Assembly: GCA_964017125.1 (NCBI GenBank)
Contig: OZ024908.1
Location: 65,041,173 to 65,105,172 of the forward strand
Length of the DNA: 64,000 nt
Direction: 5' to 3'
Source of the DNA: Flabesymbios commensalis
Lineage: Eukaryota > Annelida > Polychaeta > Terebellida > Flabelligeridae
This document shows positions 10,706 through 21,887 of this stretch, piece by piece (position 1 is the stretch's first letter; each line of letters begins with the position of its first letter). The position numbers were made by a program, and so were the translations under genes. Under the pieces are notes generated by a model that did no database searches, was not told the origin of the DNA, and worked only from the letters and a program-made list of their open reading frames with translations.

Positions 10706-12245
10706 CAGTGCTGTTGATCATGACTTTTATATATTGATATTTAAAAATTAAATTGGAATAATACAGAACAAAATATGTAATTATTCTTATACACTGTATA
10801 AAGTATTCTAAAATATTTGATACTTATATCCCAAAGTACTTCAATAAATTTTGAAACGATATCGGCAAGTATTGGCAGTTTGAAATACCTGATAAGCACA
10901 ACGTTTTTATTATATATAATATTCCTATATATTATTCCTATATATATTCCTATATGAAAACTGTATATAAATCTTTACATCTGATATCTAATCTGTGATG
11001 TGATACAAAAACAGCTAATTTAAAATAAATCACCAGTTTACAAATGATTTTCTTGGCACTGCTAGCAAATGCTGGTATTTCCCATTTGAACTTGCTTGTT
11101 GTTTTTGAAGAATTAGTATTTTAATACTTGGTTATACGCCGGCATACAGTAGTATATGCCGGCATACACTGGTATAGAGGCTTACAATTATTTTTAAACA
11201 TGTACAAAAAATGTCTGCGTATGGTTTCAAGACTGTACTTTCAGTACATACATGTTTCTGTGGACGGGACATTTTTAAAAATGTACTTTTTATGACTTCT
11301 TATTACTTAGTTATCTAGGGCTCCGTCTTGTACCTTTGAAGTACCTTGCCCTAGATATCTCGGGCTTTGTCTGGAATGAGTTAATGGGTTAAGCAAACCT
11401 TATGCAGAAGCTTAAACTGCCAGTCATCTCCAGAATGGGCATGCATAGGTCACGTGTATAGGCCTTCAGTATACAGTAGGCCTACAGGTTGATTGTATTC
11501 AGTTTGAGTAGTGATAACCTGATTACAAGACTATAAATACAACTACATCGAGACACGTTGTTGGGTCAACGTCTGGCTGGGAGGCTGATCCAGCATTTAA
11601 CCAACATCGGAGGAGTGTACAACGTTTCAGGGAAAGCCAATCTGTCAATGCAAGAGTGGGGTCAGCCCGTTTCGAGATCCCCGCAGTAATACAGTCAGCT
11701 TGTTTGCAAACCCAACTCCCAGCTAAGAGCCAGGACTAAGAGCTTCGAGCTTTGGGGGAATTATTAATTCATAGATGTCGCGCAAGTATATATGTGGAAT
11801 TGCTATGATTTGGGAACTTGCTCTTAATGCTGCGTTGGGTATGAAAGGCATATTTAGTATTATTACGGCCCAGCCACGGGCACTATTGCATTCTGAGGGA
11901 CACATATCCTACATATTTTAACAGTTGACTGGACCATTAACACTTTAGACGAATGCTAGATGTACGTTACTAATAATGATGTAACGTGGACGCATCCTGA
12001 CATGAAAGTGTACCTTACAGCTAGCGTATTCCAAGCGCAATCTGCGGTTCCCATAGGTACCTCACACTTGATATTGGATCACTGGACATGCGGGTTATCC
12101 ACACTCCACACTATATATACGCAGGTCACGTTGATCAGCAGGCCATATGTAAGAAAACAATTTATTTTTTGCTGTCAACTTCAGACAAACGTTTTCTTAT
12201 GTTTCGTTAAAGAACCTAAATATCAGATTTTGTCGTATGCCTTCC
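10706..12245. other. AT-rich DNA without recognised genes
   Basis: Contains a duplicated GCCGGCATACA...TATGCCGGCATACA at about 11138-11172 and an imperfect hairpin around CTAGGGC...GCCCTAG at 11308-11352. The rest is anonymous. Confidence 0.4.
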
Positions 12246-12254
12246 TATTCTGTA

Positions 12255-12574
12255 GGGCGGGAGCCCTAGGGTAGTGGTTAGCACTGCTGCCTTTCACGCC
12301 AGAGTTCGTGGTTCGGTTCCCGGTCTCGGCGGCTTGAAAGAAACAAAAAATGTTTCTTCCCCATCCACGTGGGAAAGTCAGTATTGTGGGGAGCCTCCGT
12401 GACCGAGAGGTAGCGTGCTCGGCCTCAGACCGCCAGGGCTCGAATTTCGAGTCCTGTGTCTGGAGGACAATGTCATCTCAATCATCTCACCATCCTCAAG
12501 AGGTTGTCCTGGCCCAGTTTAGCCTATATGTGCACAAAGGTGGCCTAAGGCCCGATTCATTTCATTTCATTTGT
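12255..12574 (+). mobile_element. Dimeric tRNA-like SINE, full length
   Basis: Two tRNA-like heads in tandem. Head 1 has an A box around TAGGGTAGTGGTTAGCACTG and a B box GGTTCGGTTCCC. Head 2 has TGACCGAGAGGTAGCGTGC and GGCTCGAATTTCGA. A tail region ends in ATTTC repeats. Flanking duplication TATTCTGTA at 12246-12254 and 12575-12583. The same family occurs at 55110 (+), 40791 (-), 36781 (-) and 3713 (-). Confidence 0.9.
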
Positions 12575-13000
12575 TATTCTGTACGTTACCATTTGCTGGT
12601 TATTCTGGTCAGCATATTTTTCATCAAGTCCCACAAAAACCTTTCTGCCCACATTTTAAACACAACTATTTTCCGACTTTTGTGGCGACAAACTTTTTTT
12701 CATATTTCTTCTAGAATCTCCCCCCTCCCTCCAGATATTTGATGGCGCGTCCCTATGGTATACGACCGGTATATAGGACTACGCACAATATTCTGTATTT
12801 TCAAGGTTCATGTATGCGTATGACAATTAATTTTATGATTTTCAAACGTAAATCATACGTTTCTCTCATAAAGTTGTAGTGTGACACGCCCTTAACGACG
12901 GCAGTTGTGAAATCATAGTATATTTTTTTGTTGTGTTCCGGTACATGTTTGTATTTGAACGAAAGTATTATTTTGCGATCCTATCAATATGATTAGGCCA
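12575..13000. other. No gene recognised
   Basis: Anonymous sequence with no recognised domain or repeat. Confidence 0.4.
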
Positions 13001-13004
13001 GAGT

Positions 13005-13079
13005 ATGCTGTCGTCCAAAAGACAGTATCTGCCGTTTGGCTTTGCAGAGCGGTAGGCCCTATAGTCGAAGACGTTGGGC
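13005..13079. repeat. GCAGTATCTGC repeat fragment joined to a PAL-A core
   Basis: GACAGTATCTGCCGTTTGGC followed by GTCGAAGACGTTGGGCCGAC. The first belongs to a recurrent short hairpin family (27190, 31320, 43465, 62107), the second to the PAL-A centre. Confidence 0.5.
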
Positions 13080-14477
13080 CGACGTTATAGCAAGTCGAAT
13101 TCGTTCACATCTTGAAAAAAACGATCTATCAAATCAGTATCAGTCAGCTTACAAGATATTTCATTCTACTGAAACGGCCTTACTCAAAGTTGAAAATGAC
13201 ATTATTTTGAATATGGACGAGGGAAGGGTCACTGCACTTACTCTGCTAGATCGGTCTGTTGCTTTCGACACTCTGGACCACAGCAGTATCACCAATCTCT
13301 TGTCAACTTGGTACGGTATCGATGGTATCGCCCTTGACTGGTTTGTGTCTTACTTGTCAGATCGTAAACAGAAGGTGAAACTAATGGACTGTTTATCTAG
13401 TCCAGCCAAGGTCGCGTGTGGGGTTCCCCAAGGATCCGTCCTCGGCCCTTTGTTATTTACTCTCTACACTACCCCCCTTGGCTATGTAATTCAGAGACAC
13501 AATGTCAAACATCATCTTAATGCCGACGATACCCAGATATATTTATCTCTTTTCCTAAAAAATCCCGATATTTCTTTGGAAATTCTCACGAAATGTCTTC
13601 AGGACTTGCCTTCTTAACCCTTATAAGACCCAATTTTTATTAATTGAATCTAAAGTGCAGCGTGAAAAAAATTCGAAATATTTCCTAACAAGATTGTTGG
13701 CACAGGAAGTAACTCCTTCTCCATCTGCTAGAAATCTTGGCATAGTCTTTGCCAGTGCTTTAAATTTCAAGTCATATAAATTACCTGGTATATCTCGCGC
13801 ATGCTACATGCATGTGACATGCGTAGAATAAGGCGCTTTTAAACACCATCTGTTGCTAAAACAATTGCAACTTCTTTGATAGGTAGCAAGCTGGACTATT
13901 GTAACTCTGTCCTTTACAACGTCACTGGAAAGGAGATATCTAAGCTGCAGGGTGTACAAAATTGTTTGGCGCGTGTTGTAACAAAGTGTCCTGGTTTTTG
14001 TCACATAACTCCTCTTCTAAAATCTTTGCACTGGTTACCTGTTCGTTACAGGATCAAATTTTAATTGTGTTCCCAGACCTACCAGGCTCTGACCAGTGGA
14101 CAACCAGTATATATTCGAAAAATGCTTCAGCCATCGCGAAAGGTACGGACACTTTGGTCCAGTGATCTAGATCAGCTGAATGTTTCACGGGTCAGAACCG
14201 CGGTAGGCAGCAGGGCCTAGACTTTGGAATGAACTAACTTCCTTTAGAAATTCGCTCTGCGAAAACACAAATTAGTTTCCGGAAGAAATTGAAAACGTAT
14301 TTTTTTTGGTCAGGCTTTTCCGACTTAAATCATCGGTGGTCCGATTGGCCCAAACGACAAACACAAACGGTTTTTGGAACTATGAGTCGGATTACGATTA
14401 TGTTTGTCGCGCCTCTGAGCCCGGATCACCGAGGATTTAGGCGCTATAGAAGTTTATTATTATTAATGTTATACAAA
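13080..14477 (+). pseudogene. L2/CR1-like LINE, 5'-truncated, with 3' tail
   Basis: Encodes reverse transcriptase from IRSHLEKNDLSNQYQSAYK and VAFDTLDHS (motif A) through VPQGSVLGPLLFTLYTTPL and HHLNADDTQIYLSL (motif C; tyrosine of YADD is replaced by N), then CNSVLYNVTGKEISKLQGVQ and HWLPVRYRIKF of the C-terminal domain. A stop at about 13615 and frame changes near 13800 and 14060 show it is dead. The 3' end has CACCGAGGATTTAGGCGC and a TTATTA tail, typical of this group. The 5' half is missing. Confidence 0.85.
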
Positions 14478-14691
14478 TGATTTGCGTTTGCTGGGTTTGG
14501 TTCCAGCACGATATTTTATTGTTGATATTGTTGTTTGAACAAGAATCCAGCGAGAGCCACTTTTGCACCCTTGGGGAATATTTTTATCAAAGAAATTCCA
14601 AATGTCCGCCAATTTTACGCTATATTGTAATTGTAATTCTAATTGACAAATTCAACTGTGACTATATCACTGGAAACATAAGTGGAAATTA

Positions 14692-14968
14692 TTAAAGCGA
14701 CACAATCAGGTTAAATCATAAAAAAATCACTAGTTTTATTTTCGCTTTTTAATATGGCCAATTGTTGTGAACATGTCCATAGACTAGAATTGCGTAAGTT
14801 TGCAAATTTTTGTGTTTTGCAATTACCAGTTAAGCGAGATATAAAGACGAAATTTCCGCCATGTCCAAAATAAGAAATAAGGGAATACGTCTTAATATCT
14901 CGCTCAACTGGTAAATGCGCAACACAAAAATTTGAAAACTGATCAATAGTCTGCTTGTGTCGCTTTAA
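14692..14968. mobile_element. MITE with TTAAAGCGACACAA ends
   Basis: Inverted ends TTAAAGCGACACAA / TTGTGTCGCTTTAA enclose an imperfect long inverted repeat (e.g. CAGTTAAGCGAGATATAAAG versus TTAATATCTCGCTCAACTGG). About 277 bp. Confidence 0.8.
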
Positions 14969-15266
14969 ATAAGTACTAAATTACGGTTAAAATGTTTTAT
15001 TTTGGTAAAATTGAAGAACAATTAGGTCCTAGTATTTTAAGTGATCAGTGATATGCTAACCATTTTATTATATCTGGTAGGTTTGGGCCTATAGACTACA
15101 TAGCGGTATAGGAAATGTAAATATGGACCAGAGTTGGTGTGCACGGCCTCAGACAGTCAGCTAGGACATGTGCAGTTTAATGTGCATTACAGCAATAACT
15201 TTATATATAGATATGCGGTCAGCGTTGGCCCAACGTTCATTTATAATTGGTTCAATGTGTATGATT

Positions 15267-15387
15267 GACCTCCATTTTGTCAAATATGAATAATTTTCAC
15301 TCACTTGAAGTTGTGGATCGCGTCAGCGAGACACAACTTCAAGTGGGTGAAAATTCAGATTGAATAATTTGGCGGTGAAAGGGTTAA
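15267..15387 (-). mobile_element. TTAA-B element, partial
   Basis: Inner half with the CACTTGAAGTTGTGGATCGC hairpin and the end GGCGGTGAAAGGG-TTAA; the other end is missing. Confidence 0.75.
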
Positions 15388-16225
15388 ACAAACTTCTTAA
15401 TTACAGTAACGCGAGACAAGTAATATTGCTTAAGGCTTGAAGTCGGAGGGACGGACGGCCAGCCGTCCGCACGACCAGTAGGGGGGGGGGGGGGCGTATG
15501 ACAAAAATAGGCATCCGCCAAAATTTGGCAGTAGAATTGTGCCTGGCACAGAAGGAAGTAACAAGAAGTTTCTGCTCTCTGACATCAATTTATTTGAAAA
15601 ATATCATATGGTGCACATAAACTACGAACATGCAGTCAACAAGTCACTGACAACAATGTTATGGCAAGCACTGCCATGTAGGCCTACAATCATGATAATT
15701 GTATTATCCATGTTGGGCACTGATAGAGGTATTACTAGAGATTATGTACGTTTGTACACAATCTTTGGTATCACCTTGGCAAAGCGGTTCACCTTATACA
15801 TGTAGGTATGGAATTTAATTTAGCAAAAAAAGCCTCGGTCACCTGCTATATCCCCCTAGGTAAGCTCTCATACACTGCATCGGTAGTGTGGTATGGTGTA
15901 GGAAGGCTTACCCACGGAAAATATTTATGAAAAAATACACATCTTCAAAATTGTATTATTAGATTCCTAAGCATCTGCCACAAAATATTTTAGCAAGTCT
16001 AGTTGAATTTATTTGGTCCGACATTTGCATGAAAACGCATAATATATACATACGGTTCCGGCAGCATAAGGGTTAATCCACGATTCAAGTGTGTAAAAGA
16101 CTCACATGTAGAATTTTAATCAAAATATAGGCGAATATATTCCCAAGTTCTCCTATAAATTGACCTGTTTGAAAGACACACAAAACGACTGAACGGGGTC
16201 GTTTGTGATAATAGCACTTCAACCC
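15388..16225 (+). other. Mostly anonymous; possible LINE C-terminal scrap
   Basis: Holds a 14-base G run at 15481-15494. At about 15855-15990 the + strand can be read as SYTASVVWYGVGRLTHGKYL and QNCIIRFL, resembling the C-terminal domain of LINE reverse transcriptases. The match is short and unconfirmed. Confidence 0.35.
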
Positions 16226-16474
16226 TTAACCCTTTAACCACCGGTGTCGCATATATTCGGGTTTTCATTTTTATTAGCACATTAAGTACCACATTTTAAA
16301 TATGTTGAAGATAAAATTAATGTGATGTCAACCAGCAAGATTTGAAAAGAGTTGACCTCCATTTTGTCAAATCTGAATAATTTTCACTCACTTGAAATTG
16401 TGGATCGCGTCAGCGAGACACAACTTCAAGTGGGTGAAAATTCAGATTGAATAATTTGGCGGTTAAAGGGTTGA
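16226..16474 (-). mobile_element. TTAA-B element
   Basis: TTAA-CCCTTTAACCACCGG at the left and GGCGGTTAAAGGG-TTGA at the right, with the CACTTGAA..TTCAAGTG hairpin. Its right TTGA is the left flank of the next TTAA-D element. Confidence 0.9.
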
Positions 16475-16694
16475 AGCATTGGAATATTTTTGTATAAACC
16501 ATGGAGACAAAAGGGTTTTTTTAATTTGAAATCATCATAAATGTCTTGCTCTCTGATTCATTTGAATACCTGTGTTACGGGTCTACGGTCATTAGAAATG
16601 GTTTTACTCTTACAGTGCAGCGGACGACAGAATCTGACGTCTACAAACGTCATATTCTGACGACTAAAGTCGGTCCCCGCGCTGTAAGGGTTAA
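16471..16694 (-). mobile_element. TTAA-D element, abutting TTAA-B
   Basis: Begins GAAGCATTGGAATATTTTTG and ends CCCCGCGCTGTAAGGG-TTAA. Contains ACGTCTACAAACGTCATATT inner palindrome, partly decayed. Confidence 0.85.
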
Positions 16695-17269
16695 TATGTG
16701 ATTTAACAGGGTTATTTTACCATAAATAGAATATAGATCACCGTTAGCAAACGTACGCGTTAGTTTACAACATTGCACTTCTATGTGTCAAATTATCGGA
16801 GCTCGATAAGCACGATAAAAAAGCCATGTCGTCAAAGTTTTATTAATATATGTTACAATTACAGTTGACACCAAAGTGCAAGTCTGGTAGTGTCTTTACA
16901 TCATTTTATCACATCATTTTGATAACGTCTGAAGATATAGTTCCGATGAGGGTACTGTTGCGCTCTTTATTTTTTGTTGGTCCCTGAGTAGAGCTGTGAG
17001 CGCAACACCTCAAACACTGGCAAATTTAATAAACACGATTTATGTTGAACTTTTGAAGACGAAAGTGCAGATAAATCTAAAATTTCATCTTCAAACAACG
17101 TTCAACATCACATCCAGATGAAGCATCAGACCGACGTTAGTCTAACCAAACACAATCAACTGAATACGGCACCCACATCATAGGCTAATGAAAGAGCGTC
17201 AGAAGTTTAACATGTTTAAAACTCAAGAAATAATAAGCAATCCCAGTTTTAAGGTACAATGAAAGCATG
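16695..17269. other. No gene recognised
   Basis: Anonymous AT-rich sequence; nothing supportable. Confidence 0.4.
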
Positions 17270-17425
17270 CCCACCCAGGCACGATACATCGCCCCAATGC
17301 TGGGTTAATGTTGGGCCGCCGTCTCTGACGTCGGTCCAACATTAACCCAGCATTGGGTCAATGTATCGTGTTTGCTGAAAATGTTGGTCCACCGTCTTCG
17401 ACGTCGGGCCAATATTACGCCAGTA
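17270..17425. repeat. PAL-A palindrome plus adjacent half copy
   Basis: Arms GCCCCAATGCTGGGTTAATG / CATTAACCCAGCATTGGG around the centre TTGGGCCGCCGTCTCTGACG; followed at 17379 by a second centre GTTGGTCCACCGTCTTCGAC. Confidence 0.85.
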
Positions 17426-18035
17426 TTAGGTGGTGAGTGGGGAAATCCACCACTGCATTAAATTAATTAAACTGGGACCATTTCATTACAAATTGAATCA
17501 GAATCGTACAATAACATTATTTTTGCTGTCTCATAAACACACCTTGAGAATTATATACAAATATGTGATTACTTAAATCACATTAACTACTGGTCAATCA
17601 GGGTTGAACACCAGGTATAATTGATTTCTTTTAGAATGCAACTTGATCTTAAAAATCATGAAAACATTATTCATACCGTCAAATTAATAAGAGATAACAA
17701 GAATCAATTCATTACACATTAAATTATTCATCAATTAACTTCAACTTGCTAGCCACAGCATGTGATGCGTTTCTAAGCTTGCCCCAAAGACATAATAAAT
17801 ATTGTTACTGTTCAAAAAAGAAAAAAAAGTGTTAAAACGTGTTAACGCGGACGGTGTTTAACACGGAGTAGGCTAATTGTCGTGTTAATGACATTAATGA
17901 GTGTGTTTCGCGCAACCTGCTCAAGTGGCCGACTGCGTGAGTCCCCATATTTTGAACAGCTGCATGTCCTTGAAAAAATCTTGAAGATGCAAACCCAGTA
18001 CTTCACCACATGATGGTTCTGCTGGAGTTGCATGG
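17426..18035. other. No gene recognised
   Basis: AT-rich, no recognised coding or repeat apart from a poly-A-like run near 17815. Confidence 0.4.
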
Positions 18036-18246
18036 CAAACCCTTTAACCGCTACATTGTTTAATTCGAATTTTCACCCACTTGAAGTTGTGTCTCGCTGA
18101 CGCGATCCACAACTTCAAGTGAGTGAAAATTATTCAGATTTGACAACATGGAGGTCAACTCTTTTAAAATTTAATGGTCTTATACGAAGCTAATAAAAAC
18201 TGAAAGAAAACACGAATATAATCGGCCCCGGCGGTTAAAGGGTTAA
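18036..18246 (+). mobile_element. TTAA-B element
   Basis: CCCTTTAACCGC...GGCGGTTAAAGGG-TTAA with the standard hairpin (CTCGCTGACGCGATCCAC loop). Confidence 0.85.
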
Positions 18247-18264
18247 GTACTAAAGGGCTCATTC

Positions 18265-18686
18265 TTAACCCTTTCACCGCTAAGCACGTCTGTGATTTTC
18301 ACAATCTGTTTTATTAGCAGATTAAATCACTGTTTTTGAGAATAACATGTGTGTTTTTAACATCAACACTTGCAATTTTAGGGTCTCAACTGAAACAAAT
18401 GTGTAAGTAATTTTCACAAGTCGATGACAATTTACCCTTACAACGCTGAATTATTTTTGTGAAAACCATGGATATCAAAGGGTTTTTTCAATTTTAAATC
18501 AACATACATGTCTTAGTTAGCTCTTTCCGATTCATTTGAATACCTGTGGTATGGGTCTACGGCCATTATAGATATTTTTACTCTTACAGTGCGGGCATCG
18601 ACTTTAGTCGTCAGAATCTGACGTCTACAGACGTCAGATTCTGACGACTTAAGTCGATCCCCGCACTGTGAGGGTTAAAGGGTTAA
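18265..18686. mobile_element. TTAA-C-like element with a TTAA-D element inside
   Basis: Outer ends TTAA-CCCTTTCACCGC and AAAGGG-TTAA. Within it (18432-18678) is a TTAA-D element ending CCCCGCACTGTGAGGG-TTAA with the perfect palindrome CTGACGTCTACAGACGTCAG. Nested or chained insertion at TTAA-like sites. Confidence 0.75.
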
Positions 18687-18886
18687 TAGTCTATTGTTTG
18701 AGTGGATGCCCACGCGTGCACGGAGGGTGGGACATAACAAGCTCTGTATTATCCACATATTGTCCACATCTGCAACAACTGTCTTTGGCTTTGAGGGCCA
18801 GCATAGTGCCGTGTGTCAGTCATCAAAGCCTATTAAAGGGATGCACCACTCGCGGCGGTCGAAAACGTCATTGATAGGTTACCGCT

Positions 18887-18892
18887 TTATTT
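18887..18892 (-). promoter_or_regulatory. Candidate poly(A) signal of the nuclear receptor gene
   Basis: AATAAA on the - strand, 143 bases past the stop codon. Confidence 0.5.
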
Positions 18893-18989
18893 TTGTTTTG
18901 CCTGCCATCTGGGAGGGTTGTGTCTCCCTGTGAGTCGGTTTTTAGCACTAACAAGAAGTGATGAGGTTTAGAAAAGAGGTCCGCTTCTA

Positions 18990-19002
18990 AGGTCAAAGGT
19001 CC
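18990..19002 (+). promoter_or_regulatory. DR1-like AGGTCA-A-AGGTCC in the receptor 3' UTR
   Basis: A near-perfect DR1 nuclear-receptor element just past the stop codon of a nuclear receptor gene. Untested; possibly chance. Confidence 0.3.
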
Positions 19003-19034
19003 TGAAGCCATGGACGGAGAGGTGACATTAAAGC

Positions 19035-19153
19035 TCAGAAGTGAGCGAGCACATCTTTCAGAGTGAGTTCGTAGTGCCACTGCCCCAGCTGCCTCAGCCG
19101 CGGTATGTAGCTCAGGATACGCCGGGCCCGCTCCTCAGAAGCTTCCGTTTTCT
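19035..19153 (-). CDS. Nuclear receptor, last exon: helix 10/11 of ligand-binding domain and stop
   Basis: Acceptor TTTTGACAG precedes 19153; incoming phase 1 matches the previous exon. It encodes KTEASEERARRILSYIPRLR then QLGQWHYELTLKDVLAHF and TGA (19037-19035). The block 'xxLxxLPxLRxLxxxHxExL' is nuclear-receptor helix 10/11, the dimerisation surface. The protein stops about eight residues later, so no 'LLxEIF' AF-2 helix 12 is encoded. In the Rev-erb group the same ending makes the receptor a ligand-gated or constitutive repressor; that parallel is inference here. Confidence 0.85.
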
Positions 19154-19309
19154 CTGTCAAAATAAAAAAAAACGAAATCAATATAAGGCTTACGTATTGG
19201 CGAATATATAATATTAATGGCAAATTGGCAATAACACTAAAGTTATGGTGTGAGGTTTGTATCTGACCACAAAACTATTTGTCATAATCTACGACGTTTA
19301 AACCTCCTT

Positions 19310-19545
19310 TTAACCCTTTAACCGCCAAATTATTCTATTGGAATTTTCACTCATCTGAAGTTGTGTCTCGCTCCGATCCACAACTTAAAGTGAGTGAAAA
19401 TTATTCAGCTTTGACAAAATGAAGGTCAACTCTTTTCAAATCGTGCTGATTGATGTCACATTATGGCTTTACGATGTTTAAAAGGCGGTACTGAATGTGG
19501 TAATAATTAAGTGAAAACCCTAATATATGCGGCACCTGCGATTAA
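19310..19545 (+). mobile_element. TTAA-B element in intron 7
   Basis: TTAA-CCCTTTAACCGCC left end; right end GGCACCTGCGATTAA. Hairpin loop shortened. Shares its right TTAA with the next copy. Confidence 0.85.
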
Positions 19546-19787
19546 CCCTTTAACCGCCAAATTATTCAATTTGAATTTTCACCCACTTGAAGTTGTGTCT
19601 CGCTGACGCGATCCACAACTTCAAGTGAGTGAAAATTATTCAGATTTGACAAAATGGAGATCAACTCTTTTCAAATCTTGCTGGTTGATGTCACATTTTA
19701 TCTTTAACATATTTAAAATGTGGTACTTAATGTGCTAATAAAAAATGAAAACCCGAATATATGCGGCACCGGCGGTTAAAGTGTTAA
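19542..19787 (+). mobile_element. TTAA-B element in intron 7, chained to the previous
   Basis: TTAA-CCCTTTAACCGCC...GGCGGTTAAAGTG-TTAA, complete. Confidence 0.9.
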
Positions 19788-19903
19788 AACCAAGGATTTA
19801 AGTTATTTAGCTCATGGCCTAAGAAACATGTTCTTATATCGATAATTTGCTAATATCGTCGCATAGGGATTGAAAAAGTGCATACTGCTCTGCAAAGACA
19901 AAA

Positions 19904-20012
19904 CCCAGCAGACGCGAGGCATTCACCCAATGCTGTTTCAATGTTGGGCCAGCGTCGAAGACGGTGGTCCAACGTTGAAACAGCATTGGGTGAATTCCTC
20001 GTGTTTGCTGGG
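19904..20012. repeat. PAL-A palindrome in intron 7
   Basis: CCCAGCAGACGCGAGG...CTCGTGTTTGCTGGG; arms CACCCAATGCTGTTTCAATG and complement; centre GGGCCAGCGTCGAAGACGGT. Confidence 0.9.
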
Positions 20013-20281
20013 AAGGCAGTATCTTTGCACGGCAGTATATCTGTAACTTTGTAAAACCCAATTAGACTATTATATTAATAACAAAAACTTCCATGAGTCT
20101 CATAATCATGATAATGGATGAACTCCCTGGTGTATAATATTATCCTTTTGGTATAAAGCCCTGACTGACACAAAAATCTTAAGTACTAGACTTTTGACTA
20201 TTTCCAGTGCAGCAGTATCAGATTTTAATTAAGCTGCATCAAAATGAAATAATACGTATTTTCTATAAAAACATTTCTTAC

Positions 20282-20362
20282 CTCTAACACACTGCATAAA
20301 AGACTTTAGAACCGACTGAAATATCCCATCCAGCACTTCTGGATATTGAAGGTCAGGCCAGT
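20282..20362 (-). CDS. Nuclear receptor exon: ligand-binding domain helices 8-9
   Basis: Acceptor TTATGGTGCAG, donor AGAG|GTAAGA; phase 1 on both sides (81 nt). It encodes WPDLQYPEVLDGIFQSVLKS then FMQCV, matching the 'DRPGL...VexlQ..ll.aL' helix 8-9 region of nuclear receptors. The usual Arg of 'DRP' is a Trp here (DWP). Confidence 0.85.
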
Positions 20363-20833
20363 CTGCACCATAAAATAAAACGCATTCATTAGTCAGGTTA
20401 GATGTACCACTAAAAATGACTTTAAGATAAGCTACTTTGCACATAATGTAATAATAGAATGCAATATGAGTCAAACCATGGGCTAGCCACAAAAAAAATC
20501 CAGCTATAGTAAAGTTAGATCCACTATACTTATATACAGTAAGTATTTAATAGTACATTATGAAGTTGCAGTATTACCGTGATGATCGGTTTTTCAAAGA
20601 GATCATTTTTTGTTCAGTGTTATATTTTATCATGTTTATGCTGCACGAATAACAATACAATGGATGAATTTCGTGCATTCGTTTGTCCCGCTAGTCTGTA
20701 TAGCCGACTGATTGGTGTGAATGATTGATTGATTGATATTATATCTTTTGAAGTAGTTTTTTGCATATAGTATGAATTTATTAATGTTATTCTTCGTGTT
20801 GCACATATGAGCAATGTATAGTTTTTGCTAAGA

Positions 20834-21079
20834 TTAACCCTTTAACCGCCAAATTATTCAATCTGAATTTTCACCCACTTGAAGTTGTGTCTCGCTGACG
20901 CGATCCACAACTTCAAGTGGATGAAAATTATTCAGATTTGACAAAATGGAGGTCAACTGTTTTCAAATATTGCTGATTGATGTCACATTTTATCTTTAAC
21001 ATGTTCAAAAGGTGGTGCATAATGTGCTAATAAAAAATGAAAACCAGAATATATGCGACACCGGCGGCTAAAGGGTTAA
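20834..21079 (+). mobile_element. TTAA-B element in intron 6
   Basis: Complete: TTAA-CCCTTTAACCGCC and GGCGGCTAAAGGG-TTAA, hairpin intact. Confidence 0.9.
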
Positions 21080-21562
21080 GTCAAATATATTCTCTCTGGA
21101 TATTCTCTCCTGCTTTGTATTGTGCACAATTTAAAAGTTCAACATTTCATTATGATCCCAAGGTCTAATATTATTATTATGCATGAGGCTTCAAAGTTTT
21201 GCATCAGCACGGTAGTCTTCTGGAATAATCAGGATGATAGCTGGATTAACTGGCGACACCAAGCTGATAATCCGCCCAACAACAAAAAGACTACTCCCCA
21301 GAAATGCGTCATAATAAGCATGATTATGTGAATAGTTTAGCATCAGCACTGTGATGGTAACTGGCAGTGGTTGATTAAGTTATTTTTATAGAACCCTGAT
21401 TATTTTACTGACAGAGTATACATGCATATATTTTGACACATATTACAATGCACGATATATACTTTTTTACTCTCCAATGGCGATGTCGTAAATTACAATT
21501 TCCTGCATGTATCAAATAAATAATTCTGTATTTTTCAGTTTCCTAATCCTGATAATACGCAC

Positions 21563-21826
21563 CCGTCGCTATAGCAACCAGCGCCAAAAGTAGTCCATTT
21601 TCCCGGTCGGAGAGGTTGAGACTCTGGATCTGGGAGGCGTAGTCCAGGATGGAATTCCTGAAGTGAAACAGTGGGTCTGTGGATGGCAGATCCTGCTCAT
21701 AGAAGTTACCCGAGAACGTATTGCTGTCCTCGTCGTACAGATTCTGTGCGGCCACAAGGATAGACAGCTGTACACCTGTTAACCGGAATATAGTGTACTT
21801 GTCCACGGCTGCCACCTCACCAAAAC
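21563..21826 (-). CDS. Nuclear receptor exon: ligand-binding domain helices 3-7
   Basis: Acceptor TGTACGCAG, donor ACGG|GTGCGT, phase 1 both sides (264 nt, 88 codon equivalents). Together with the end of the previous exon it gives FVQDIPGFGEVAAVDKYTIF, the receptor signature 'FAKxIPGFxxLxxxDQxxLL', then RLTGVQLSILVAAQNLYDED, and SLNLSDRENGLLLALVAIAT, the helix 7-8 'LtDeElglftAvvllS' region. The usual Gln after the signature Asp is a Lys (DK for DQ). Confidence 0.9.
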
Positions 21827-21887
21827 CTGCGTACACAAAGTAATACAAACACCTATTAATCAAGCATATGTTATCACACCCTTCTGA

